NCBI GenBank assembly: GCA_963675135.1
Contig: OY776131.1
Coordinates: 28,077,881-28,141,880 of the forward strand
DNA length: 64,000 nt
Reading direction: 5' to 3'
Origin: Galeopsis tetrahit
Lineage: Eukaryota; Streptophyta; Magnoliopsida; Lamiales; Lamiaceae
Shown: positions 9,512-20,393 of the stretch, in pieces
How the letters are laid out: every line of letters starts with the position of its first letter
Numbering within the stretch: position 1 is the first letter of the stretch
Notes under the pieces: model-generated
What the model was told of the DNA's origin: nothing
The model's database searches: none
The model's input: the letters and a program-made list of their open reading frames with translations, nothing else
Program-made: the position numbers and the translations under genes

Positions 9512-11370
9512 TGGAACAAGTTACATACATGTACATAGTACAAAAGATAAGCCAACGAATCATATGAAACTATAAAAGCAGATTAATAATATTTGCAATT
9601 AAAATCACATAATTATTTTCACCAAATAAATTATAAGGGAAAATCTCAAACAATTGCAACACTACTTTTTATAAGCGTGCCCACTTGACTTGTATATAAA
9701 CAAATTTAAGTACTTCTACAAAAAAAAAAAAGAGGTTTAAAATCGACGACATTTTATATATTACAAAAAACAAGTTACAATGGGCCCGTGCATTGCACGT
9801 ACAATATAATACTAATATATAATTGTCTAATGAGTCACATGATCTACCAATTCTCAATAATACTAATGATATATATATATATACATCATATATTTGAGAG
9901 TTTTTTTCTCTTCTACGTGGCATTCTCTTTGGCCTTTAATTTAAAATACTGTAATTCTGTGAGTCAGTTTTTTCTATTTTCAAATTTACTATTTGAAATT
10001 TATTTTAAATCGTTTTTTTCTCACATAAACATAACTTCTCTAAACCGTTTTTTCTTCTCACACATAATATGTTGTCATAAAATGCATGTACTCTAAAGTT
10101 TTGTATTGTTAACCTTGACCCTAGAGTATTTGTCCGGATAGATATTCTTGGACATATATATTCTTTTATTTCTTTTCGTTTAATTGCTATTATTTGTAGC
10201 ATAAATCACTTTTAGTTGTTTCTTTCACTTTTTTTAAATGGTTGTTTATTTCACTTTTTAAATGCGTGATGTTCTTATTTATAAGTAATAGAGTATAATT
10301 ATTTTAAAATCTATTTTAACAAAAAAAATTGTGATTTAAATTATATTCATATAATATTTTACGAAATAAGGGACTAAAACTTAAGATGTAGAAAGATTTA
10401 GTAATCCTAAATTTATCATGATTTTTTTTAAAGCAATGTATGAAAAAATGTGCATTGCAATAGTTCATAAAAAATTTAAAAAGAGTTGGAGACAACTTTA
10501 CATAAGGATTATTTAAAAGTACATTAGTCAAATTAATTTAATTAATATATTACATTTCAATAATTAATTTGATCTTTTTATTAGTTAATTTTTTTTATTT
10601 TTCTTTTGATTTATCATTTTAAATAATGTATAATGTTGATAATAAACTATTGTTCATTCATGTATTACACATATCATTCAGAAAATAAAGTGTTTAATTT
10701 TTTTTAATCCGGCTTAGTACGCGGGAACTGCACTAGTATATATATATATTGATAGTAATTATACAATCAGAGGTGTTAGAAATAGAAATATTATGTTACT
10801 TCATCATTTTCATATTGTTGGTTGCTTTTGATTTTAAATATTATTTTTACAAAATTATGATTTTAGTTATTTTAATTTTATCACATTTTTTTTCTAAACT
10901 ATCACATATAAATTTCTATAATTTTTCTTTTTAATTGAAAATATATTTTAAATATTACTATTTTCTCTCTCTTACTTTCATAATTTGCGTGATTATGGAA
11001 GTATACGAAGGATATGTTAAATCAGAGGTAAGTTATATTTTTTATTTTTTTTATCCATTTTTGTCTTGATATTTTAAAGTGATCATGAAAGTATATGAAG
11101 GATAAATGTGTAAAAAAAAAAATACAGTACTTTTCCCATTTCATATGAAATTTGCATACTTGTTATATTTAGATGTCTAGCTCATACCAATTTGCACACT
11201 CTAAAAAAAACATATTCATAACCCTCATCTTCAAAATATAAACATATTTACCCCTATGAGATTTTTTATGGTCATGATGGCTTCACCTTTACTGATAACA
11301 AGAAACTCATTAAATATCGTTTGATAATTGATTCAACGTATATAATTATTTGTATATGATTGCACTTGAC
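9512..11370. other. AT-rich spacer without recognisable genes
   Basis: The open frames here are low-complexity F/I/Y/K-rich translations of AT-rich DNA. A short inverted motif CGTGCATTGCACG lies near 9787, and (AT)n runs lie near 9870 and 10738. I see no supported feature. Confidence 0.6.
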
Positions 11371-11372
11371 AA

Positions 11373-11459
11373 TAGTGTGTTTATTTTATATAATGTGCAA
11401 TCGCACTACTTCACAGTGTTTTTATTTTATACAATGTGCAATCGCACTACTTCGTCTCA
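11373..11459. repeat. Tandem duplication of ~46 bp
   Basis: The block TATTTTATA.AATGTGCAAT followed by CGCACTACTTC occurs twice in a row. Confidence 0.8.
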
Positions 11460-11559
11460 TTTAAAAAATTAAATTAATAAATATAAAATGACAACAATAT
11501 CCTTTTAAATTTAAATAACTAAAAATATTTAATTATAAAATAACACATACATTTAGGGT

Positions 11560-11710
11560 TGTCAAACATGTTTGGGTCGGCTCATCGGTTCAAATCTTCG
11601 GGCCGGGCCAAGACCAAGTCGTCGAATCACCTTTTTCGAGACGAGTTGCGCTGGCCCAATGCATGTCCACCGGGCTTTGGACGGGCTATGGGCCATTGAG
11701 ACAAAATGAC
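11560..11710. repeat. GC-rich repeat fragment in AT-rich spacer
   Basis: The stretch from GGGTTGTCAAACATG through GGGCCGGGCC to CTATGGGCCATTGAGAC is much richer in GC than its flanks. It resembles the GGGCC-rich fragments common at the ends of plant non-autonomous hAT elements. No terminal repeat was defined. Confidence 0.4.
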
Positions 11711-11934
11711 CCGATTTTTATAATTAAAAAATAAAATAAATAAGTGTTAATATTTATAATTTAAAAAAAGTAAATTGAATCTCGAAGACGTAAAATAAAA
11801 AAAGTCAATATTTAAAGGACTTAAACTGAATTAGGTCTAAATTACGGGACATAAATGAAATTATCAATTTATAAATTTTGAGGTTTTTTAAAAAAAAATA
11901 TTACAAGGGTATATTTGTATATATTTGTTTAAAA

Positions 11935-12115
11935 TTTTAATTATTTTATTAAATGATAAAGCTAAATCTGTTATGACAAAGGTGAACGACGTCCTGTTAT
12001 CGAAAAAGACGAACACCCTTCCGGGCCATATAAAATCCTTTATCGTATGTCATTACTTTTTTACCTTCAATCTATTTTTTATTTACTTTATTTATAAAAA
12101 TTTACAAAATTAATT
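11935..12115 (+). repeat. Dispersed repeat with TATA-like core, copy 2
   Basis: This is the partner of 3343-3535: GACAAAGGTGAACGACG, GACGAACACC, CCATATAAAATCC, CAATCTATT in the same order. Eight kilobases and the GH5 gene separate the copies. Confidence 0.55.
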
Positions 12116-12255
12116 ACCTTGCATGAAAATATAACTCATTAATTACACATTTTCTTGGGAAAGCGGATGGAGTATCACTTAATACTATATAAAATAACAA
12201 AAAAAGACAAACATTGTGAGAGGAGGGATGTAATACAAAATCCATCAAGTATGTA

Positions 12256-12460
12256 TAGGGGTGGGAATGGGCTACGCGACCTAGGTAGGTAGGCTTTAAG
12301 AAAAAAAGTTTGGTCTATTACATATTGTTTAGGCTCAAGCCTAGCCTATAGTCTGTCATAGACTTTTTTAAAAGGCTCAAGCCTGACTTTTTTAATATAT
12401 AGGCTTGGCCTGAAAGCCTTTTAAAGGCCTTTTAGTCTTATTAGTGCATTTTTAAAAAAA
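12256..12460. repeat. hAT-like 'GGGTGGGAATGGGC' repeat, copy 1
   Basis: The stretch runs from GGGTGGGAATGGGCTACG to CTTTTAGTCTTATTAGTGCA. It is rich in AGGCT/AGCCT motifs and is matched along its length by 26212-26383. Repeats of this style are usually non-autonomous hAT derivatives in plants; that class label is recall, not shown here. Confidence 0.55.
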
Positions 12461-12554
12461 ATCTATAACAATATTATCATCAAATTATAATATAGAGTGA
12501 ATGAAAAAATAAACTGGAAACGAATCTCAATTGACTCTCTCTGTTAAACTTTTC

Positions 12555-12618
12555 CGGCGTGTATTTCTCCTCGTTGAGAGCGTGTATTTCTCCTTGTTGA
12601 GAGCGTGTATTTTTCGGC
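12555..12618 (+). repeat. 28-bp tandem repeat in LINE A 5' UTR
   Basis: GCGTGTATTTCTCCTCGTTG is repeated about 2.3 times just upstream of the ORF1 start. Short 5' UTR repeats are common in LINEs and may act in the internal promoter; that role is inference. Confidence 0.75.
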
Positions 12619-12619
12619 G

Positions 12620-13738
12620 ATGACTACCATGGAAGACCAGTTGGATAACCTCAGTCTGGAGGAAGATGAAGAACTAATCATGGAAGATGATGGCCATACA
12701 ACCACTCAAGGGGATCCCAACCTATGTCTTATGGGGAGGGTAGTGACCTGCAATCCCTCCAAAGTTAACATTATGCGGAATCGAATGGCCCAAATTTGGA
12801 GGCCAGGGAAGGGGGTGAACATTAAGGACATTGGCGAAGGCAGATTTGTGATTCAATTCTTTCACAGAGTTGATTTACAAAGAGTTATGGAAGGCAGCCC
12901 TTGGACTTTCGATAACAATCCGCTCATCCTGCACCACCTGCAAATAGGCGAAAATTCAGCAACAGTGAAACTGAATAAGTTGGCATATTGGGTTCAGATC
13001 ACAAAGATCCCACACGGCTTGTTTAATGAGCAGGCTGGAATGATGTTTGGAAACTTCATTGGAATTTTTTTGACTTATGCCGCCTCAAACAAAAGTGTGG
13101 CGTGGAAGCCGTATATGAGAATTCAGGTCGAACTGGATGTGGAGCAACCATTAAAGAGATGGAAGAAAATCAGATTGGCAAATGGGGTGGCTGCGAAGAT
13201 TGAATTTCAATATGAGAAACTCCACATATTTTGCTTCATCTGCGGTAAGATTGGTCATTCTGAGAGGTTTTGCGATCTGCAATACTCATCAGCGAGAGAA
13301 CTTGGCCCTAAAGGTTGGGGCCCTTTCCTCAAAGTCCCCGACCGGCGATCCTCTACTAATGCCGAAAATCGATGGCTGAGAGAAGACGGCGCCGAGAAGT
13401 GGAAGGGAGATGACATGGAAAGCGGCGTGAATTCGGGAGGTAACGGCGAAAGAAATGAAATGCATAATTCAGGATTTCAATCTGGCGTGAATCACGGGGA
13501 CGGTTATGGAGACTTACGTGGGGAATTAATTGCTAGAAATTCAAATCAAACTAATATCATAGTCAACCCTTGATTTGAAGAAGGAAATGACAACCTTGCC
13601 CTTAATGATTTCCAGAAAGAGGAAAAGAACTTTGCATGGACGGAGGATGGAATTATCGGAGATAGCGGATGTGACGGACGTGAAGGAGACAACCATTTTT
13701 TAGAGGCAGGGCCCGGGACCCTGGCCTGCCTAGAATAA
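12620..13738 (+). pseudogene. LINE A ORF1 (DUF4283-like plus CCHC knuckle), one internal stop
   Basis: This encodes the RNA-binding protein of a plant L1 LINE. From ATG 12620 it reads an acidic N-terminus, a DUF4283-like domain (about residues 25-190; GRFVIQFFHRVDLQRVMEGSPWTF is characteristic in outline) and a zinc knuckle CFICGKIGHSERFC near residue 205, then a low-complexity tail. A TGA at 13571-13573 interrupts the frame. Reading continues in the same frame to TAA at 13736-13738, where the terminal A is also the first base of the ORF2 ATG. ORF1 would be 372 codons without the TGA. The normal family partner is ORF2, which follows directly. Confidence 0.85.
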
Positions 13739-13968
13739 TGATCGTGTTAAGCTGGAACTGTAGAGGCCTTGGCCAAGGCGCTACAGTTCTCACAATCTAC
13801 GAGATTGCTCGCACTCGTAAGGTCGATGTTATTTTTTTATCTGAGACTCTAGCATATGGTGTCAAATTAGAAACGCTTAGAGTCAAACTGAATTTTAATT
13901 CCTGTTTTTCTATTGATTGTATTGGTCGTAGTGGTGGTCTTGCCGTTTTATGGCGTAATAATATTGAT
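13738..13968 (+). pseudogene. LINE A ORF2 N-terminus (endonuclease start), truncated
   Basis: The reading starts MIVLSWNCRGLG, the invariant beginning of the apurinic-like endonuclease of plant L1 ORF2. It continues through VDVIFLSETL (catalytic Glu) to SGGLAVLWRNN. Similarity to LINEs stops at about 13968 and the frame closes at 14037. The start codon overlaps the ORF1 stop (TAATG). LINE B contains its own copy of the same endonuclease segment (FIMESK..TSGGLICM), so B is not the missing continuation of A. Confidence 0.85.
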
Positions 13969-14038
13969 GTGCCAAAATTTGCACGGATGGATTGGATATC
14001 CTTGGAGTCAGATATCCAAATTCCCGAACGCGTATGAA

Positions 14039-14691
14039 TGATTCGGGTATACTGCTTCCTCTGGAATGATTCTCCAAGAACCTACAAAAGACACACCGGA
14101 GGGGACTCCGACGCGGACACTCCGACGCTCAAGTCAGTCTCGGTAATTCAGTGTATGGCAAGGACTAAAGAGTCCTTTGATTATCAATGAGGTTCTCAAA
14201 GGAAAGTCAAGAGATTGTTGTAAGCAGTGTAATATATCAAGTAATATTAGAGATTCTAACCTGACAATATATTCATATTTACCTATTTATAGAGAGTTTC
14301 CTCCTAAGAGGAAGTTAGGGTTTCCTTCTATTTCGGAGCTCCCCTTTGGACTCGGCCCTGCTGCATTGACAAGGTCCTCAACTCTCCTACTTCCCTGAAG
14401 AATCGGACCACTCCCCCTAGTGGACTCCATCCACTGAAATAAAGGAGGAATGAGTCTTCCTTTGCTCGACCTCAAGCCGTTTCTTACGGGATTCTCCTAG
14501 ATCTTTGGTCTAATAATTCTTATCAAGATTAAGTCCTCCTGATATCTCTCCCCAGGTGGAGCTCCCTCCGGAGGGACCTCCAGAAGGGATTCTTTATACG
14601 GAGAGTATTCCTTAGTCCCAGATCTCCTCTTTTATCTTATCCTCTATACACGTGTCGACTTCTTATCGGATGACATTTTTAGGCCGCATCA
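14039..14691 (-). repeat. Probable 3' LTR of the Tat element
   Basis: On the + strand it starts TGATTCGGG and ends CCGCATCA, i.e. TG..CA, and is followed on the right by a pyrimidine tract that is the polypurine tract of the minus strand. Its length would be 653 bp. No second copy is in the window to confirm the ends. Confidence 0.55.
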
Positions 14692-14711
14692 TCTACTCCC
14701 CCTACTCTCGT
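14692..14711 (-). promoter_or_regulatory. Polypurine tract of the Tat element
   Basis: The minus strand reads ACGAGAGTAGGGGGAGTAGA directly before the LTR start TGATGCGG. This is the expected plus-strand primer site. Confidence 0.6.
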
Positions 14712-15239
14712 AAAAGAAGTATATCTTTTGTGAGAGTAGAAAATTCAAGTGAGTCTAGCACATAGGCGTTTCTGGAGAGACGTGTATTACTCTCGCTTCG
14801 GAGAGGAATTTCAAAAGTGCTTCATTTCGGAGATTTTCCCCGCCCTAATTTTGAAGACGTTTCGACTTCTGCGCCTGGGTCCCACACAGTCGCAATTTTC
14901 TCTCTCTTGCTAGTTTCTCGAGGAGAAGCCTCGATTCTAACCCCCTCTTTCTTACTCACTTCACGTAATCATCTTTCAAATTTCATCTTCTCGAAAGTTC
15001 TCCCATTAATTTCTCTTTTCTTCTCAGGCGTCTTCTTCCCCCCTTATTGGTCTTGTAGGTTGCACCATAATCGTCTCTTGGTTACATAACCTTCAAAGAT
15101 TTTTCGCAAGAAATTCAGGGAATCTCTCACCCTTTCAGGGGATCACCTCTAGTTTCAGGTGGCTCGAGGAGGTTTTCCTTGACTTCTAGACTTCTGTCTA
15201 TCTTTTCTTTCGTTTTTTAGACAGAGTCTTGGCAAATGA
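14712..15239 (-). other. Non-coding 3' region of the Tat element
   Basis: No domain is recognised on either strand. The sequence lies between the polypurine tract and the tandem array and is moderately GC-rich, unlike the flanking host DNA. Confidence 0.5.
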
Positions 15240-16965
15240 TTTTGGCTTGCGAAATTTTTGTTTTCTAAGTAACCATATTGGGTCTTGGTTATGGGGAGAT
15301 GCTCCCCAGCTCTTCTTGGCCTCTGGGCCTCTAAGTGTCTCTCACTTTTCCTTAAGAGATTTCGACTCATAAAATCTTTCTTTTCATTGAGTAACCCTCT
15401 TGGGTCTTAAGTATGGTGAGGGGCTCTCTGTAGCTCCTCGGCCTATAGGCCTCTAAGTGTCTCTCACTCTCATTCTTAAAAGATTTTGATTCATAAAATC
15501 TTTCTTTTCATTAAGTAACCCTCTTGGGTCTTAAGTATGGCGAGGGGCTCTCCGTAGCTCCTCGGCCTCTAGGCCTCTAAGTGTCTCTCACTCTCATTCT
15601 TAAAAGATTTTGATTCATAAAATCTTTCTTTTCATTGAGTAACCCTCTTGGGTCTTAAGTATGGTGAGGGGCTCTCTGTAGCTCCTCAGCCTCTAGGCCT
15701 CTGAGTGTCTCTCACTCTCATTCTTAAAAGATTTTGATTCATAAAATCTTTCTTTTCATTGAGTAACCCTCTTGGGTCTTAAGTATGGTGAGGGGCTCTC
15801 TGTAGCTCCTCGGCCTCTAGGCCTCTGAGTGTCTCTCACTCTCATTCTTAAAAGATTTTGATTCATAAAATCTTTCTTTTCATTAAGTAACCCTCTTGGG
15901 TCTTAAGTATGGTGAGGGGCTCTCCGTAGCTCCTCGGCCTCTAGGCTTCTGAGTGTCTCTCACTCTCATTCTTAAAAGATTTTGATTCATAAAATCTTTC
16001 TTTTCATTGAGTAACCCTCTTGGGTCTTAAGTATGGTGAGGGGCTCTCTGTAGCTCCTCGGCCTCTAGGCCTCTGAGTGTCTCTCACTCTCATTCTTAAA
16101 AGATTTTGATTCATAAAATCTTTCTTTTCATTAAGTAACCCTCTTGGGTCTTAAGTATGGTGAGGGGCTCTCCGTAGCTCCTCGGCCTCTAGGCCTCTGA
16201 GTGTCTCTCACTCTCATTCTTAAAAGATTTTGATTCATAAAAACTTTCTTTTCATTGAGTAACCCTCTTGGGTCTTAAGTATGGTGAGGGGCTCTCCGTA
16301 GCTCCTCGGCCTCTAGGCCTCTGAGTGTCTCTCACTCTCATTCTTAAAATATTTTGATTCATAAAATCTTTCTTTTCATTGAGTAACCCTCTTGGGTCTT
16401 AAGTATGGTGAGGGGCTCTCTGTAGCTCCTCGACCTCTAGGCCTCTGAGTGTCTCTCACTCTCATTCTTAAAAGATTTTGATTCATAAAATCTTTCTTTT
16501 CATTAAGTAACCCTCTTGGGTCTTAAGTATGGTGAGGGGCTCTCCGTAGCTCCTCGGCCTCTAGGCCTCTGAGTGTCTCTCACTCTCATTCTTAAAAGAT
16601 TTTGATTCATAAAATCTTTCTTTTTATTGAGTAACCCTCTTAGGTCTTAAGTATGGTGAGGGGCTCTCTGTAGCTCCTCGGCCTCTAGGCCTCTGAGTGT
16701 CTCTCACTCTCATTCTTAAAAGATTTTGATTCATAAAATCTTTCTTTTCATTAAGCAACCCTCTTGGGTCTTAAGTATGGTGAGGGGCTCTCTATAGCTC
16801 CTCGGCCTCTATGCCTCTGAGTGTCTCTCACTCTCATTCTTAAAAGATTTTGATTCATAAAATCTTTCTTTTCATTAAGTAACCCTTTTGGGTCTTAAGT
16901 ATGGTGAGGGGCTCTCTGTAGCTCCTCGGCCTCTAGGCCTCTGAGTGTCTCTCACTCTCATTTCA
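15240..16965. repeat. 124-bp tandem array, ~14 units
   Basis: The motif GTAACCCTCTTGGGTCTTAA recurs at exactly 124-bp steps (15391, 15515, 15639, 15763, 15887 and on to 16879), with one divergent leading unit (about 15240-15360). Each unit ends in CTCCTCGGCCTC..GGCCTCTGAGTGTCTCTCACTCTCATT. Units fall into two types (CATTGA with CTCTCTGTAG; CATTAA with CTCTCCGTAG) that largely alternate. The array lies in the 3' untranslated region of the Tat element. Confidence 0.95.
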
Positions 16966-17330
16966 AGGTGTTGATCATATCAAGATCTTTCAAGTTCAAG
17001 TAATCCGCTTGGATTTAGAGTAGGGTGAGGAGCTCTCTAGCTCTCCTCGGCCTCGTGGCATCTGAGTGTTTCTCACTCTCATCTCAAGGTGTTGATCATA
17101 TCAAGATCTTTCAAGTTCAAGTAATCCGCTTGGATTTAGAGTAGGGTGAGGAGCTCTCTAGCTCTCCTCGGCCTCGTGGCATCTGAGTGTTTCTCACTCT
17201 CATCTCAAGGTGTTGATCATATCAAGATCTTTCAAGTTCAAGTAATCCGCTTGGATTTAGAGTAGGGTGAGGAGCTCTCTAGCTCTCCTCGGCCTCGTGG
17301 CATCTGAGTGTTTCTCACTCTTGAATTCTC
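16966..17330. repeat. 121-bp tandem array, 3 near-identical units
   Basis: GGTGTTGATCATATCAAGAT recurs at 16977, 17098 and 17219 (period 121). The second half of the unit (GGTGAGGAGCTCT..CTCCTCGGCCTCGTGGCATCTGAGTGT) is related to the 124-bp unit, while the first half is different. The copies look identical by eye, so they amplified more recently than most of the neighbouring array. Confidence 0.93.
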
Positions 17331-17985
17331 ATATCTCATATATGCTCAGTGATCTACAGATCATTCATCATTTCATCACTCCTAATTTTCAAACATAGCC
17401 ATCCGGCTACTCAGGGTGGTTAGCCCTCACGCGTTTCAGAATGCTCAAAGTATGCTTATGAATCATATCTTAAATTGTTAGGAAATATGTGCTCATACAA
17501 ATTTCCAAAAATCTCAAAATGTTTTCATCACATCTCGTAAGATCTTCAAATATTCATCAAAGATAAACATACATTTTAACATAATTTAGAAAAAAAATTA
17601 ACTCATCACTAATCAAAAACACGTTCTTAACCATGCCTAAATTCTCAATCATTCTCTCGATTCAATCACGAAATTCTCTTAAGTAATCACCTTAGCATTT
17701 CTCAAATCAATCATTTCTGAAGCCTTAGCAAATGCTCATATGCTTCGAGGTTTTATGCTCTAAACGACTACGTCTAGGTAACTCATATCATATCACAAAG
17801 TAAAATCTAAAGTAAAAAAGTAAAATATACACTTTTCACTTACGTGGCTTCATATCAGCATCTCGGAGGTAGTAGGCCTAGACCCTTCATCACCCCCTTT
17901 AAGCATCGAAGTGTAAGACATTTGCAAGGTCCGTCATCATGCTCGTCTCCGAATATCGCATCTCAACACCCTAAATGATCTTACT
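17331..17985. other. Non-coding stretch between the arrays and the integrase relic
   Basis: AT-rich sequence with many CTCAAAT/CATATC words and no ORF or domain. It is most likely decayed Tat 3' sequence. Confidence 0.5.
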
Positions 17986-18315
17986 CACCTAATAGATCAA
18001 CTCTTGGGTATATCCTTCTTTACAGTAGCCTTGTAGCCCTCATGACTACTTGCACATCCTTCATGGGTTTCTTTTATCATGTAATCTCCTTCGGGAGACA
18101 TCTTAGATAGGGATGAGTCAACGATCGCTTGTATAATTGGCCACCCAAGATGCAGTATCTTAACCGCAAAGCTCGAGCTTCTCAAGAAGCTGCAGGGGCT
18201 GGTCCTTTATTCAGCTCTTCCAGAATTTCTTTCCTTTAGTCATCCCCTCCAGGCTCTACGGAGCTAGCCAGCTTTGACAGACTGTCAGTCTTCATATTCT
18301 TCGACCCAATCTTTT
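17986..18315 (-). pseudogene. Tat aRNase H end and integrase zinc-finger relic
   Basis: Minus-strand translation gives a SLSKLASS linker, RKEILEEL, then LRLRYCILGGQLYKRSLTHPYL and ETHEGCASSHEG, with two in-frame stops. It matches the + strand Tat remnant at 895-1260 (SLSKLASS, RREILEALRAK, RYVLIGGRLYKKSFTHPYL, EIHEGSRGSREG). The integrase core that should follow is absent. Confidence 0.8.
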
Positions 18316-18329
18316 ACATTCGATCTCCT

Positions 18330-18430
18330 GGTTTACCCAGAAGCCTCACAGGATCTGGACGAACTTAATCTGAAATCTAAAATCATATCTAGAATATCTA
18401 GGCATGTCAATCACACATAATTCAAAGATA
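18330..18430. repeat. Lone diverged copy of the 60-bp unit and its flank
   Basis: The stretch TTTACCCAGA..GGATCTGGACGAACTTAATC..ATCTAAAATCATATCTAGAATAT..CATGTCAATC matches the end of the 60-bp array and the sequence after it (about 20290-20385). It shows that the unit existed before amplification, or that a ~2-kb direct duplication occurred. Confidence 0.6.
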
Positions 18431-19284
18431 TTTAGCCTCATATTTTAAAAGCATGGACCACCATACATCCTCAATCATGAATTATAAAGCATATAGTAAC
18501 CACATAAACTCAACATGCGGGTTTTCTACTCATACTTACTGAGATCATCAAGTCATTCTCATATTCAGAGCACCTACGCAAAATAATCATAAAAATTCAC
18601 GGGGGTTGTACTTAATCCAATAAGAAATAAGCATGGTTCTCATATATTAGTCACTTCAAATCAACCAAAATCATAACCCATCCATGGCATACTCATTATG
18701 ACCTCAAGTCATTGTAAAAAGATCTAACCTCTCTAACTTTATCAAATACATGTACTAACCGGTGGTCCCAAATGTACTCGTCATTTGGGGATCAGCCCAA
18801 TAACAGGTTAGGTGTTATGGTCCAGCGACTCGGCTGGTTTTCCATGGCTCCATTCTTTCTTCGGTAATCTTGCTCTCTCGAGCTCCTCTAGTACTTCTAG
18901 GTTCTCCAGCCCCTCCTCATGAGCTCATTATTCGTCATAGACCAGGTAAACTGACTCATACCAGCAGCATTATTAGATCTAAATTTCGTCATAAGCCTCA
19001 ATTATATAATTTAAATATGAAATAATTAAAGAATGCAAATCAAGTCTCTTTTAATCTCAAACCTGAAACCTGTACCCTCTCCAGGACCTCCAGTCTTGAC
19101 AAGATGATTAGTCTCTCTAATCTCAAATCTCAGAAGAGGATCATTTTCTTTGATCCTCGAACCTCTTACGTCCTCGCGAGCTCTGAAATTCTTCCCGGAT
19201 CTCAACTCAGGAATATCAACTGAGGGGGTCGGCTTTTATAATTAAAAATAATTATAAAATTACTCCTGAAGGTAGTGAATTGCA
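18431..19284. other. Non-coding or unrecognised Tat interior
   Basis: No domain is recognised. The position on the minus strand, between the gag end and the pol linker, is where protease and RT should be. That coding region has been deleted or replaced. Confidence 0.5.
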
Positions 19285-19910
19285 TCATGTTCTATAACCT
19301 CTTACGTCCTCCTTCTTGGTCTTTCTGTCCTCAAGTTCTCTCCTCTTCTGCCCTCGAGGGCCTCGGTCAACTACGTAAACAAATTCTCTCAGATGTCCAA
19401 CTTGAATCATTCTCTCAATTTCATCCTCCAAATGGTAATATTGATTGTTGCCGTGCCCATATTCATTGTGGAGTCTCCAAAATCGGTCCGACTTGGGCTT
19501 TTGAGGACCTCGGTTCCTCGAATAAGGGAATTTCAGATCTGGGTGATCTCCAGCAACCTCCAAGACCTCTGTAGGTTCCAATCTCAGTTGGGTATATTTC
19601 TAAAACCTCCCTCGAGGCCCAGATCGGGATCCTCCCGCAGCATTGCGGTTTCCTGTTCCTCCGGAGTTTCGGGGAGCTTATGGGCTAGACCTCCTTGCTA
19701 TAGATTCTCTCTTCCTCTCTCCACTAGCTGGTTTCACCTCCAGCCTCTTGGCTTGCCTCACCTCCTCGAGGGTGAGATACTTTTCAGCTTTGAAGATTCT
19801 CAAGTTCTCTACCCGCTTCAGGTAATCAATCATCCTCTCACCAACTCTAGTTTTCGGACTTATCGTTTTGTCTGTTTAGGGCTGTTGGCCTTGATCTCAG
19901 GGACCTAAAT
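19285..19910 (-). pseudogene. Tat gag C-terminal relic
   Basis: The clearest part (19581-19285) reads RFWRLHNEYGHGNNQYYHLEDEIERMIQVGHLREFV in segments. This corresponds to the C-terminal gag motif of Tat elements, with a histidine and cysteine-poor knuckle followed by a helix. Weaker gag-like sequence continues toward 19910 in broken frames. It is upstream of the pol relic in minus orientation, as expected. Confidence 0.7.
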
Positions 19911-19920
19911 AGGCTCAATC

Positions 19921-20340
19921 TTCACTTTACATTTCCGAGCTTATCCCGAAATCCTCCAGGACTTGGATAGAATCAACATATAATCTGAAATCTTCTGAAC
20001 CTACCCAGAGATCCTCCAGAACCTGGATAGACTCAATCTATAATCTGAAATCTACTGAACCTACCCAGAGATCCTCCAGAACCTGGATAGACTTAATCTA
20101 TAATCTGAAATCTTCTGAACCTACCCAGAGATCCCCCAGAACCTGGATATACTTAATCTATAATCTGAAATCTTCTGAACCTACCCAGAGATCCTCCAGA
20201 ACCTAGATAGACTTAATTTATAATCTGAAATCTTCTGAACCTACCCAGAGATCCTCCAGAACCTGGATAGACTTAATCTATAATCTGAAATCTTCTGAAC
20301 CTACACAGAGATCCTCCAGAACCTAGATAGGCTCAGTCTG
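19921..20340. repeat. 60-bp tandem array, 7 units
   Basis: Each unit contains CTGAACCTACCCAGAGATCC, TCCAGAACCTGGATAGAC and TTAATCTATAATCTGAAATC. The period is exactly 60. The first unit (19921-19980) is diverged and the remaining six are nearly identical. The array lies upstream of gag on the minus strand. Confidence 0.95.
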
Positions 20341-20393
20341 TAATATGAAATTAATTATATCTAAAATATGGAAACATGTTAATCGTGTACAAT

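Noticed and set aside
9787..9815. Possible Helitron 3' end (CGTGCATTGCACG hairpin followed by CTAA), and a similar one near 10711-10735
   Set aside because: No TC start, no partner end and no helicase; the short palindrome alone is not enough.
13990..14015. GGATATCC-like palindrome near the LINE A/Tat border as a recombination site
   Set aside because: A short palindrome by chance is plausible; nothing else supports a site-specific function.
15240..17330. Regular repeats resembling a CRISPR array
   Set aside because: The units are contiguous 121/124-bp tandem repeats with no unique spacers, in plant DNA.
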